Shown piece by piece: positions 15,529-23,812 of a stretch of DNA of 42,500 bases. The DNA is from Bacillota bacterium. Lineage in GTDB: Bacteria > Bacillota > Clostridia > UBA1381 > UMGS1253. Position numbers and translations under genes: made by a program. Under the pieces are notes generated by a model. The model was not told where the DNA came from and did not search any database. It was given only the letters and a program-made list of their open reading frames with translations. Positions within the stretch are counted from its first letter, which is position 1. The number at the start of each line of letters is the position of its first letter. The stretch lies in NCBI GenBank assembly GCA_022706785.1, contig JAKJBW010000015.1:1-42500 (forward strand), written 5' to 3'.

Positions 15529-15690
15529 ACAAGCAAGACTGGAAAGCAAATTAGACACTTATGTTCGGAAGTTAACTTTTTTACTTTTTGATCACTAAAA
15601 TTTAAGCTTTTGAATTGTGAATGTAAAATTAATCTTCAGAAATCAAAATCGGCCAAAAGCGCATAAACAAAGAATTTTGGCATATAAAAT

Positions 15691-15741
15691 GACGGTTGAT
15701 ATTTGGACATTCCAGAAAAAATGTTCAAATCATCGACCGTC
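15691..15741 (-). terminator. Terminator of tmRNA
   Basis: Reading on the minus strand, GACGGTCGATGATTTG pairs with CAAATATCAACCGTC in a long imperfect stem, followed by ATTTTAT. It starts nine bases past the encoded CCA end of tmRNA. Confidence 0.75.
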
Positions 15742-15749
15742 GTTCAATA

Positions 15750-16097
15750 TGGTGGAGGCGGGGGGAGTTGAACCCCCGTCCGAAAACAGATCCATACGGG
15801 CATCTCCGGGTGCAGTCTGTGGTCTGCATTCCCTCTGCTATAAGCCCACAGACAAGCTCATAGCTTCAGTAGCTTCATTTGTCATGTCCGGCGCAAAGCT
15901 TAACCGGATCACGTTCACCGCTAGATGACGCCCAAACCTATGCCGCGGTACTCAAAGGCAGGACGGCCGCCTTAATTAGGCAGCGTAAGCTAATTTATTA
16001 TTGTTAGCGTTTAAATTTAATGTGGGCTTGTTAAAGCGGCGCCCGCCGCTACCCGCTTCCCCTACTTCACCATCCCCGTCGAAACCATTACGCCCCC
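15750..16097 (-). ncRNA. ssrA: Transfer-messenger RNA (tmRNA)
   Basis: A 348-base tmRNA, which with SmpB frees stalled ribosomes and tags the nascent protein for proteolysis. The 5' end GGGGGCGTAATGGTTTCGAC and the 3' end TTCAACTCCCCCCGCCTCCA-CCA are the two halves of the tRNA-like domain. The first seven bases pair with the seven before ACCA, with one G-U pair. CCA is encoded. The coding region gives a tag ANNNKLAYAA. The gene lies on the same strand as smpB, but one sulfatase gene apart from it. Confidence 0.97.
15976..16008 (-). other. tmRNA tag-peptide reading frame
   Basis: From the inferred resume codon GCT (16006-16008) the frame reads A-N-N-N-K-L-A-Y-A-A then TAA. The Ala-Ala end is the standard ClpXP-type degron. 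A Tyr in place of the usual Leu before the last two Ala (LAYAA, not ALAA) is slightly unusual. Confidence 0.85.
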
Positions 16098-16180
16098 GTG
16101 TATAGTAACGCTTCCCACCAGCAGCAGCCGGCGCAAAGCGTTATTGTTACCACAGCAGGATGAGCTCTTGCAGGAACTTT

Positions 16181-16209
16181 ATTATAACAGTCATCCACCT
16201 CCCAGTCAA
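16181..16209 (-). promoter_or_regulatory. ssrA: Promoter of tmRNA
   Basis: On the minus strand TTGACT (16204-16209) and TATAAT (16181-16186) are 17 bases apart. The start would lie near 16174, leaving a 5' leader of about 76 bases to be removed by RNase P before the mature end at 16097. Confidence 0.75.
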
Positions 16210-16235
16210 CAGGCAATCCTTTCACGCTTTTCCTG

Positions 16236-16254
16236 AACCGGCGCAAGGCCGGTT
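16236..16254. repeat. Small hairpin after the sulfatase gene
   Basis: AACCGGC (16236-16242) pairs with GCCGGTT (16248-16254) over five bases, just after the sulfatase stop. There is no T-run, so transcription may continue into the tmRNA promoter region. Confidence 0.5.
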
Positions 16255-16262
16255 GCGAACAA

Positions 16263-17669
16263 TCAGTATTCCGCAGTGTACTCGTCACCATTATACGCCG
16301 CCTGCATCAGTCTCCGGTTCATCCTTGCACGCATATCTGAAAGAACGTCCGCGTAAGGCTGCTCATGTACTACGTTTCTCAGCTCATACGGGTCGTTTGA
16401 CAGGTCATACAGGATTTCCTTTCCTTCTGTACTATAACAATACTTGTACTGCTCAGTTCTTACCGCGGCTTCACGGCGCCCAAAGGGATCGAAGTATTCG
16501 ACAAGGATATCCTTCTTGTGTTTGTCCGTTGACCCTTCCAGAAGCTTTTTGAGGGATTCGCCCTGCACAAAACGCGGGGTCTGAATGCCGCAGTAATCCA
16601 GTATGGTGGGAACAATATCCACCGCTTCAGTGAGCGGCGGCAACACGGTTTCCGGACTGATCCTGGCCGGATAGCTCATAATCAGCGGCACCTTTATGAT
16701 ACAGTCGTGCCCGGGCATGCTTTTTTGTATTTTGCCATGATCCCCCAAAAATTCGCCGTGATCGCTTGTGAAAATAACCAAAGTATTATCAAACAGGCCT
16801 TCTTCATCCAGCGTATCAATGATTTTGCCCACACAGTCGTCCACATGGGTAACCAGCGCCAGGTAATAGGCCATGATTTTTTGCCATTGTTCTTTGGGAA
16901 TATCCTTTAAAAACGGCATAAGCGCTTCATCTTCACCCACTTTGGGCAGCGGCATGTCGTTTAAGTCATACATATCCACATACTTTTGCGGAGGGTTGAC
17001 AGGGGTATGGGGTGCGTAAAAACCCGCTATGGCAAAAAAGAGATCGTTTTTATGCTTTTTTAAAAACCGGCAGGTTTCCGAAGCCACAAAAGCTGAGTGC
17101 GTGAAATCTTCCCCGCCTTCAAATACATACGGCTCATGCGTATTGCTAAAGCCCTTGGTATAACTCGGCTGGTTATAATGAACAGCCGCCGGCGGCAGGG
17201 GCGTCCTGACCTTACCAAGCATTGCCGGATCAATGGACTCTACCCATTTCGTATAAGCGTCGTCGTAGCAGCCCGGCTCATCGGATAGTATAAATGTGTC
17301 AAATCCGTAGGTAGGGGTAGGGTCCTTGTGGCACCTTTTAGCATGAGGGTCAAAATGGAGCTTGCCGATCTGGGCCGTATGATACCCGTACGGTTTTAAC
17401 AGTTGATTCACCGAGGTCAGACGCTGTGGGAAGACATGTCCGTTGGAGCCTATCTGAGTGGAGCTGCAGTATCGTCCGGTCAGCATGGACATCCGGCTGG
17501 GCGTACAGACAGGGTTCTGTACAAAAAAGTTCTGAAATAATGCACCCCGCTTTGCAAGCCTGTCGAGATTGGGCGTTTTAGCTAATGGGTTCCCATAGCA
17601 CCCGAGCGAATCGAAGCGCTGTTGGTCCGTATAGATTAACAACACATTCGGCCGGTCAAGCTGTTTCAT
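16263..17669 (-). CDS. Cys-type sulfatase, cytosolic
   Basis: A 468-residue sulfatase of the alkaline-phosphatase superfamily, hydrolysing a sulfate ester. LLIYTDQQRFDSLGCYG gives the first metal Asp (D15); VCTPSRMSMLTGR holds the formylglycine Cys (C55) with its C-x-P-x-R motif; FTSDHGEFLGDHG near 295-310 supplies further metal ligands. There is no signal peptide, so it acts inside the cell, on imported sulfated sugars or on a small ester such as choline sulfate. The Cys must be oxidised to formylglycine by a radical-SAM maturase in an anaerobe; none is in the window. GGGGG precedes the ATG. It sits between smpB and ssrA, an unusual place. Confidence 0.92.
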   Translation of the reverse strand: MKQLDRPNVLLIYTDQQRFDSLGCYGNPLAKTPNLDRLAKRGALFQNFFVQNPVCTPSRMSMLTGRYCSSTQIGSNGHVFPQRLTSVNQLLKPYGYHTAQIGKLHFDPHAKRCHKDPTPTYGFDTFILSDEPGCYDDAYTKWVESIDPAMLGKVRTPLPPAAVHYNQPSYTKGFSNTHEPYVFEGGEDFTHSAFVASETCRFLKKHKNDLFFAIAGFYAPHTPVNPPQKYVDMYDLNDMPLPKVGEDEALMPFLKDIPKEQWQKIMAYYLALVTHVDDCVGKIIDTLDEEGLFDNTLVIFTSDHGEFLGDHGKIQKSMPGHDCIIKVPLIMSYPARISPETVLPPLTEAVDIVPTILDYCGIQTPRFVQGESLKKLLEGSTDKHKKDILVEYFDPFGRREAAVRTEQYKYCYSTEGKEILYDLSNDPYELRNVVHEQPYADVLSDMRARMNRRLMQAAYNGDEYTAEY

Positions 17670-17766
17670 TTTATCTGCCCCCTAAAAAGCAATTCTTATT
17701 TTCTTTAGCATCTATGTTATTACATCAAAAGTACAGCCCCTCCACAGGAAATATCAGCAAGGCTTC

Positions 17767-18237
17767 CTACTCCCTGCTGCGCTCGCGCAAGGCGCGCTGT
17801 ATGCTGCGGTGCGCATCACGCTTTGCCGCATCGTCCCGCTTATCATAGAGCTTTTTGCCCTTAACTACCGCAAGCTCTACCTTGACCTTTGGCCCTTTCA
17901 AATAAACTGAAAGTGGAACAAGCGAATAACCCAGCTGCGAGACGGCCTCGCCCAGCTTGCGGATCTCACCCCTGTGCAGCAGCAGCCTGCGGTCCCGCAG
18001 AGGATCGCGGTTGAAGATATTGCCCTTTTCATATGGACTAACATGCATTCCCTTTAAATAGACCTCACCGTCCCTGCTGATAGCGGCATAGGAATCCTTA
18101 AGGTTAAGCATGCCCTGGCGGATAGACTTGACCTCGGTGCCGCACAGCTCTATTCCGACCTCAAAAGTCTCTTCAATAAAATAATCGTGGCGCGCCTTTT
18201 TGTTCTGCGCAAGCGATTTTATTCTTTCCTTTTCCAA
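17767..18237 (-). CDS. smpB: SsrA-binding protein
   Basis: A 156-residue partner of tmRNA, started at TTG 18237 with GGAGGG eight bases upstream; a longer frame to 18315 gives an N-terminus unlike the family. [36 protein letters not shown] is the classic opening, NLKDSYAAI and [25 protein letters not shown] continue the beta-barrel, and the basic tail [25 protein letters not shown] reaches into the ribosome's mRNA channel. Its RNA partner lies 1.7 kb downstream on the same strand. The RNase R gene that often precedes smpB in Firmicutes is absent. Confidence 0.96.
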   Translation of the reverse strand: MEKERIKSLAQNKKARHDYFIEETFEVGIELCGTEVKSIRQGMLNLKDSYAAISRDGEVYLKGMHVSPYEKGNIFNRDPLRDRRLLLHRGEIRKLGEAVSQLGYSLVPLSVYLKGPKVKVELAVVKGKKLYDKRDDAAKRDAHRSIQRALRERSRE

Positions 18238-18406
18238 CCCCTCTGCCCTCCTGTCATTTCCGCTTCCAAGCACACATGGCACATATATTTTACCACATCT
18301 GCCCGCGTCCGGCAAGCTGTTTTACCCAATGTTTGCCCCTGCTTAGGAAATTGTTTCCCGTTTTCCGCTGTTTCACACAAAATTGCTAATTTTTTTCAAA
18401 AAAAGC

Positions 18407-18435
18407 TTCAAATCCGTTTGCAAATAGGATATAAT
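18407..18435 (+). promoter_or_regulatory. Promoter of pckG
   Basis: TTCAAA (18407-18412) and TATAAT (18430-18435) are 17 bases apart. The predicted start near 18442 leaves a leader of about 310 bases before the ATG. Confidence 0.65.
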
Positions 18436-18441
18436 AGATGG

Positions 18442-18753
18442 CAATATCGATAATGGCGGAATGTGGCCTATTTTTCACATTATCTGCCCGTATCGTAAAA
18501 ACAATATGGCGCAAAGGCCGTATTAAAATAAAGTCAGATGCTTAAATTTTCGCCTGGCTCTGTGAGTGAGGCCGTTTACTGTAGCGTGGTGTGCGCATGA
18601 TGTCAACTGTTTGCGCGACAGCCGCACATACTTGATGTACGAAAATACTCCCGCAATCGGGTGTTCGTGGCTCGTGTATGGTTTCTTGGCTGCGTCCTTT
18701 GTTGAAGGTAATGGCGTTTGCAACAGTAAGCAATCAAGAAAGGAGATTACACA
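18442..18753 (+). other. Long 5' leader of pckG
   Basis: About 310 bases of probable untranslated leader. It contains an inverted repeat AATGTG...CACATT (about 18459-18480) and several GC-rich short pairings further on (for example GCGACAGCCGC against GCGTCC-type segments). I recognise no known riboswitch class. A short open frame at 18566-18757 overlaps the pckG start but lacks a ribosome site and looks accidental. A regulatory role is inference from length alone. Confidence 0.4.
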
Positions 18754-20505
18754 ATGACAAACAACAAAATCGTTAAAGCTTGGCTTGATGAGCAGATCGC
18801 TCTGACAAAGCCCGACAGCGTTGTATGGATCGACGGCACTGAGGCTCAGCTTGAGGCGCTCAGAGCCGAATCCTGCGCCTCAGGGGAAATCATGAAATTA
18901 AACGAGGAAAAGCTTCCCGGCTGCTATCTGCACAGAACTGCGGTAAACGACGTGGCCCGCGTCGAGGACAGAACCTTTATCTGCACATCCACCAAAGAGG
19001 AAGCCGGCCCCACCAACAATTGGGAGGACCCCAAGGTCATGTACGACAAGCTGGGCAAGCTGTTCGACGGCTCCATGAAAGGCCGCACCATGTATGTGAT
19101 TCCGTTTTCCATGGGTCCTGTGGGTTCGCCGTTCTCCAAGATCGGCATTGAGCTCAGCGACAGCATCTATGTGGTACTTAACATGGCTATCATGACCAGA
19201 ATAGGTAAGGCTGTTATTGACCAGCTTGGCGATTCAGGTGATTTTGTAAAATGCCTGCACGCCAGAAAGGATATTGACGCCCAAAACCGCTATATCGTCC
19301 ATTTTCCGCAGGATAACACCATCATGTCGGTCAACTCCGGCTACGGCGGAAACGTGCTTTTGGGCAAGAAGTGCTTCGCGCTTAGAATCGCAAGCTATAT
19401 GGGCTGGAAAGAGGGCTGGCTGGCCGAGCATATGCTCATTTTGGGCCTTGAGAATCCCAAGGGAGAAGTCAAATACATAGCGGCGGCGTTCCCGTCGGCA
19501 TGCGGCAAGACCAACCTTGCCATGCTGATCCCGCCTGAGTACTTAAAAGAGCAAGGCTATAAGGTGTGGACCGTCGGCGACGATATCGCATGGCTGCGCG
19601 TTGGTCCCGACGGCAGACTGTGGGCGGTTAATCCCGAGGCAGGCTTTTTCGGCGTCGCGCCCGGCACCAGCAACAAGACAAACGCCAACGCGCTTGCCAC
19701 CACAATGTCCAACACCATATTCACCAACGTTGCTCTGCGTGACGACGGTACGGTATGGTGGGAGGGCATGGATGGCGATGCGCCCGGGCATGCGATTGAC
19801 TGGAAGGGCAACGAATGGACCCCTGCCAGTAAGGACAAGGCTGCACACCCCAATTCACGCTTTACCGCTCCCGCAAAGCAGTGCCCCTGCATATCTTCCG
19901 AATTTGAAGCGCCCCAGGGCGTGCCCATCAGCGCTATCGTGTTCGGTGGCAGACGCGCAAAGGCGGCTCCGCTGGTATTCCAGAGCTTTGATTGGCAGCA
20001 TGGCGTGTTCGTGGGCGCTACCATGGCATCCGAAACCACAGCCGCGGCAATCGGCGAGGTTGGCGTTGTGCGCCGCGATCCTATGGCGATGATCCCGTTC
20101 TGCGGTTATCATATGGGCGATTATTTCGCGCACTGGCTTGCCATGGGTAAAAATATCCCCAACCCACCGCAGATCTTCCATGTAAACTGGTTCAGACTCG
20201 ACGAAAACGGCAAGTTTATGTGGCCCGGCTTCGGCGACAATATGCGCGTGCTCAACTGGATTTTAGACCGCTGCGACGGCAAAGCCGATGCCAAGGAATG
20301 CGAAATCGGATACATGCCTACACAGATTGATACCACAGACCTGGATATTGATCCTGCCGTGATGGCAAATCTTTTGAGCATCGATAAGAATGTTTGGAAG
20401 GAAGAAGTGAAGGGGCAGAGAGAATTCTTTGAAATGTTCGGCGACAAGCTGCCCGCCGCAATAAAGGAAGAGCTGGATAAGCTTGAGGCAAAACTGAACG
20501 CTTAA
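18754..20505 (+). CDS. pckG: Phosphoenolpyruvate carboxykinase (GTP)
   Basis: A 583-residue cytosolic enzyme interconverting oxaloacetate + GTP and PEP + CO2 + GDP; in anaerobes it often runs in the carboxylating direction. AAFPSACGKTNLAML near residue 250 is the GTP-class P-loop with the reactive Cys. PCISSEFEAPQGVPISAIVFGGRR and HVNWFR further support the GTP class over the ATP class, and the length agrees. AGGAG precedes the ATG by nine bases. The gene is alone, with a long leader and a strong terminator at 20542. Confidence 0.96.
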   Translation: MTNNKIVKAWLDEQIALTKPDSVVWIDGTEAQLEALRAESCASGEIMKLNEEKLPGCYLHRTAVNDVARVEDRTFICTSTKEEAGPTNNWEDPKVMYDKLGKLFDGSMKGRTMYVIPFSMGPVGSPFSKIGIELSDSIYVVLNMAIMTRIGKAVIDQLGDSGDFVKCLHARKDIDAQNRYIVHFPQDNTIMSVNSGYGGNVLLGKKCFALRIASYMGWKEGWLAEHMLILGLENPKGEVKYIAAAFPSACGKTNLAMLIPPEYLKEQGYKVWTVGDDIAWLRVGPDGRLWAVNPEAGFFGVAPGTSNKTNANALATTMSNTIFTNVALRDDGTVWWEGMDGDAPGHAIDWKGNEWTPASKDKAAHPNSRFTAPAKQCPCISSEFEAPQGVPISAIVFGGRRAKAAPLVFQSFDWQHGVFVGATMASETTAAAIGEVGVVRRDPMAMIPFCGYHMGDYFAHWLAMGKNIPNPPQIFHVNWFRLDENGKFMWPGFGDNMRVLNWILDRCDGKADAKECEIGYMPTQIDTTDLDIDPAVMANLLSIDKNVWKEEVKGQREFFEMFGDKLPAAIKEELDKLEAKLNA

Positions 20506-20541
20506 TCGATATTTTGTTATTCGTACCATAGTGGTTGACGT

Positions 20542-20575
20542 AAAAATCCGCCGTCCGGCAGGACGGTGGATTTTT
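20542..20575. terminator. Bidirectional terminator between pckG and rqcH
   Basis: A 15-bp stem (20542-20556 with 20561-20575, one G-T pair) with A5 and T5 ends and a GGCA loop. It can end both convergent genes. Confidence 0.9.
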
Positions 20576-20632
20576 GTATGCCAACATATTTTTATAATCA
20601 GTCCCATAGCAGCCAAACCGCCTGCTGCGCGC

Positions 20633-22402
20633 TCACGGCGCTTTAAGCCCCGGTACAAGCGTTTCATCCGGGGTAACATACAGGGTATTGTAATGGTCGT
20701 AGATAACCATTCCGGGCTTTGCGCCCGACGGCTTTTTCACGTTTTTGATCTGCGTGTAGTCCACAGGCACCTGAGAGCCGTTTTTGGCCGACGAGTGCAG
20801 CGCTGCCAGCATCGCCGCCTCCCTTATGGTACTGTCCGGCACGTCCTTGTCGGTACCCAGCTTGATAACCGTATGCGAGCCGGGGATATTTTTGGTATGA
20901 AACCACAAGTCCGCAGAGTTTGCCAAGCGCAGCGTGAGATAATCGTTTTGCAGGTTGTTTTTGCCGCAGTAGATGTCAAACCCGTCGCTTGAGATAAAAT
21001 GGAGCGGCTCTGATTTTTGCTGCTTTCTCTTATCCTTGCCACCGCTTTTCTTGATGTACCCGCCCGCCGCAAGCTCGCTTCTTATCTCGCCAAGCTCCTG
21101 CTCGGTTGATGCCATGCTGCAGCTTTGGCGTATGCTCTCAAGATACGAAAGCTCATCGCAGGCCAGCTCGACCTGGCGCGACGCCTCGGTTTCGGCGGTT
21201 TTGGCCTTGGCGTATTTTTTATAGTAGCGCTGGGCATTCGCCTGCGACGAAAGCGAAGGGTCAAGCACGATTAAAACCATCCCGGGCGCCTCGGCGTAAA
21301 AGTCTTCCACCTCGGCAACCGCAGCCCCCTCACGCAAACGATAAAGATTGGCGGTGAGCAGATCCGCATAGCGTTTGTAGCTGTCCTTATTTTTGGCATC
21401 CTCCAGGGTCTTATATAAAAGCGTAAGCTTTTTTGCGCAGCGGTCAATATTATTTCCTATCACCCGGTCAAGCCCCGCGGACTTTTGCTTTTTTCGCTCC
21501 GCCGTATCGCGCACGGCATAAAACCGCTCCGCCGCCTCACTGACAGTGCCGCAGCCCTCCACCCTGGCGGCGTTGCCATATTGCGCTATGGCTATGGCGG
21601 CAAAATCCAGCGGCCTGCCGGTTGCGTTGTCGTATATGACACATGGTGAAAAGCTTCCGTTTCTCACGGCAGAAAACAGGCTACAGACAGCTTCAATCAG
21701 CCGCAGGCGCATAGGCCCGGTCATCTCACTGACATAAGTATCTGCAGCGCCAAGGGCACGGTAACATACTTCACGTGCCACCACAGGACTGATGCCTGCA
21801 AAGGTATCTAAGATAAACCGGTCGGCTTTAATCCCGGCCTGCGCCTTTGCCACCGCAGAGGCGATTTGTGCCTCGGTAGCGGTCAGCGGACTTATTTTAT
21901 CCTGGGCGGGCGGAAGCGCGTAGGCCAATGACGGCAGCACCAGGCGGCGGCTTGATACGTTTGCGCCTATGTGCTTTACGCTGTCTGCGATCCTGCCGTC
22001 CGAATCGGTTAATATGATGTTTGAGTGCCGCCCCATAATTTCAATAATGAGGTGGCGCACCGCAAGGTCGCCCAGCTCGGTATAGGCCTCAATGCAAAAA
22101 TCAATAATGCGCTCAAAGCCCGGCTGGGTAATATCGACAATCTTACCGCCGCCGATACGCTTTCTCAGAAGCATGCAAAACATAGGCGCATTGATAGGAT
22201 TTTGAAAGGCGGTTTGGGTAAGATACGCGCGCGGATTCGATGCGCTTGCCGAAAGCAGCAGCTTGTAAGCATCGCCTCTGTTTCGCAGCGCAAGGGTAAT
22301 TTCATCCTTTTCCGGCTGATAAATCTTATCTATTTTCGCGCCGAGCGCAGCTGTGCGAAACTCCCGCACAAGCGCGGCCACGGCAATCCCGTCAAGCGCC
22401 AT
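20633..22402 (-). CDS. rqcH: RqcH (NFACT / Rqc2 homologue)
   Basis: A 589-residue ribosome-quality-control factor, started at ATG 22402 with GAGGTG upstream. In Bacillus RqcH binds split 50S subunits carrying stalled chains and recruits tRNA-Ala to add poly-Ala tails. The order is NFACT-N (ALDGIAVAALVREF, then IYQPEKDEITLALR), a middle helical/coiled-coil part (about 270-430), and NFACT-R near the end (SADLWFHTKNIPGSHTVIK). Older annotations call such proteins fibronectin-binding. The tmRNA/SmpB pathway lies 3-5 kb away, so two ribosome-rescue routes are encoded close together. Confidence 0.93.
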   Translation of the reverse strand: MALDGIAVAALVREFRTAALGAKIDKIYQPEKDEITLALRNRGDAYKLLLSASASNPRAYLTQTAFQNPINAPMFCMLLRKRIGGGKIVDITQPGFERIIDFCIEAYTELGDLAVRHLIIEIMGRHSNIILTDSDGRIADSVKHIGANVSSRRLVLPSLAYALPPAQDKISPLTATEAQIASAVAKAQAGIKADRFILDTFAGISPVVAREVCYRALGAADTYVSEMTGPMRLRLIEAVCSLFSAVRNGSFSPCVIYDNATGRPLDFAAIAIAQYGNAARVEGCGTVSEAAERFYAVRDTAERKKQKSAGLDRVIGNNIDRCAKKLTLLYKTLEDAKNKDSYKRYADLLTANLYRLREGAAVAEVEDFYAEAPGMVLIVLDPSLSSQANAQRYYKKYAKAKTAETEASRQVELACDELSYLESIRQSCSMASTEQELGEIRSELAAGGYIKKSGGKDKRKQQKSEPLHFISSDGFDIYCGKNNLQNDYLTLRLANSADLWFHTKNIPGSHTVIKLGTDKDVPDSTIREAAMLAALHSSAKNGSQVPVDYTQIKNVKKPSGAKPGMVIYDHYNTLYVTPDETLVPGLKAP

Positions 22403-22682
22403 TTGGTTCACCTCACATTAGTCTGAAAAAAAGACAGGCATAGCAAAACTGCCACCCACAGTTTACCCGCATCCGATGCTTTTGTCAAGGCCGGCGCAGG
22501 CGAACCGCTGATGTCTTGCGCAATAAAAATTCAAGAGCAACAGATCACAGGATCAAGCAGGAGCCAAAATCAAATAAAGTGTGATGGTCTATAACAAATG
22601 CTCTTGTGTAATATTGGTATAAGTGATAAACTAAACTATATTATCAAAACAGCAAATTTATTAAAGGGCAGAGGTGGGCGCG

Positions 22683-23357
22683 ATGCTGAGTGAAATCAAC
22701 AAAAAATATTTACAGGAAAGCCTTACCTTTTGGAACAAGTTAAATGGTGAGCAAAGAACCGTGCTTCTCGACAACACCTCCGAGATGCGCCATGCCAAGG
22801 GGGCAAATATCCACAGCGCTGATAACGACTGCATAGGCGTCATATTGGTAAAATCGGGCGAGCTGCGCACCTATATCTTATCCGAAAACGGCAAGGAGAT
22901 CACCCTGTACCGTTTAAACGCAGGCGATGTGTGCATGCTTTCCGCCTCATGCCTGATAAAGAACATCACATTTGATGTCCATATTGACGCGGAAAGCGAT
23001 ACCGATATCCTGCTGATCAATTCATATACCTTTTCTCAGCTGCAGTCTCAAAACGTTTATGTGGAAAACTTTGCGCTGCATGTTGTGGTGGACAAATTCT
23101 CCGACGTCATGTGGGCTATGCAGCAGATACTTTTTTTGAGCTTCGATCAACGGCTGGCCGCATTCTTGATCGACGAAGCGCTCAAGACCAATTCCTATGA
23201 CATTAAGCTTACTCATGAGCAAATTGCAAAATATATGGGCAGTGCGCGCGAGGTGGTGTCTCGGATGATGAAGCATTTTGAGGGTGAGGGGCTTATTGCG
23301 CTTTATCGCGGCGGGGTGAAAATAGTTGATAAAAACAGATTAAGGCGGCTGGTATAA
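22683..23357 (+). CDS. Crp/Fnr-family transcriptional regulator
   Basis: A 224-residue regulator, started at ATG 22683 with AGAGGTG seven bases before. Residues about 15-120 form the cyclic-nucleotide-type barrel, though without the usual cAMP ligands; 125-155 is the dimer helix; 160-220 the winged helix. The recognition helix reads SAREVVSRMMKHF, placing R189, E190 and R194 where E. coli Crp has its TGTGA-contacting Arg180, Glu181 and Arg185. No N-terminal Fe-S cysteine cluster is present. C50, C84 and C90 (GDVCMLSASC) could be redox-active. It converges on the thiol-redox genes and probably controls them. Confidence 0.88.
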   Translation: MLSEINKKYLQESLTFWNKLNGEQRTVLLDNTSEMRHAKGANIHSADNDCIGVILVKSGELRTYILSENGKEITLYRLNAGDVCMLSASCLIKNITFDVHIDAESDTDILLINSYTFSQLQSQNVYVENFALHVVVDKFSDVMWAMQQILFLSFDQRLAAFLIDEALKTNSYDIKLTHEQIAKYMGSAREVVSRMMKHFEGEGLIALYRGGVKIVDKNRLRRLV

Positions 23358-23382
23358 CTGTGGTTTTGCATTTTTAAATGAA

Positions 23383-23432
23383 CATAAAACAAAATCGGAT
23401 AGGGCCTATGCCCTATCCGATTTTGTTTTATG
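23383..23432. terminator. Perfect 23-bp bidirectional terminator
   Basis: Arms 23383-23405 and 23410-23432 are exact reverse complements around CTAT, GC-rich inside (GGATAGGGC) and A/T-rich outside. It reaches into the stop codon of trxA and separates the convergent crp-like and trxA genes. Confidence 0.93.
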
Positions 23433-23739
23433 CCTCAACCATTTGCAGAATCTGAGCCTTAGGCTTTGCGCCTACAGACTTGCCTGTGATTTTCCCGTCC
23501 TTGACTACCACCAGGGTAGGGATGCTCATCACACTGAATGCCGAAGCCAGTTCGCCCTGTTCATCCACATTGATTTTGCCCACCTTAAAGCCTGTATTCT
23601 CCGCCGCGATTTCGTCGATGATGGGAGAAACCATTCGGCAGGGGCCGCACCAGCTGGCCCAGAAATCTATAAGTACCGGCTTATCTGACTTCATAACCTC
23701 ATGCTCAAAATTTTCCTTGGTTATTGTGATTGCTGACAT
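23428..23739 (-). CDS. trxA: Thioredoxin
   Basis: A 103-residue cytosolic thiol-disulfide carrier. I start it at ATG 23739, because AAAGGAGGTG lies seven bases upstream; the frame's first GTG is inside that site. VLIDFWASWCGPCRMVSPIIDEIA holds the active-site WCGPC and IPTLVVVKDGK the conserved cis-Pro loop. It probably takes electrons from the reductase at 25750 and may pass them through CcdA to the outside TlpA-like protein. Its own promoter has a Crp/Fnr-type site centred near -41. Confidence 0.97.
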   Translation of the reverse strand: MSAITITKENFEHEVMKSDKPVLIDFWASWCGPCRMVSPIIDEIAAENTGFKVGKINVDEQGELASAFSVMSIPTLVVVKDGKITGKSVGAKPKAQILQMVEA

Positions 23740-23770
23740 AATAGGCACCTCCTTTATTTGTTGTAATTAC

Positions 23771-23812
23771 AGTATATCTTAAACCCAAGCGCCGGTCTGT
23801 AATCGTGTCACA
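23771..23812 (-). promoter_or_regulatory. trxA promoter with Crp/Fnr-type site at about -41
   Basis: On the minus strand TGTGA-CACGA-TTACA (23798-23812, centre 23805) matches TGTGA-N5-TCACA at nine of ten positions. A -10 TATACT lies at 23771-23776, putting the start near 23764 and the site at about -41. No good -35 is present, as expected of an activator-dependent promoter. Confidence 0.55.

Noticed and set aside
18566..18757. Upstream open frame overlapping the pckG start
   Set aside because: No ribosome site and no family-like features; its end overlaps the pckG ribosome site by chance.
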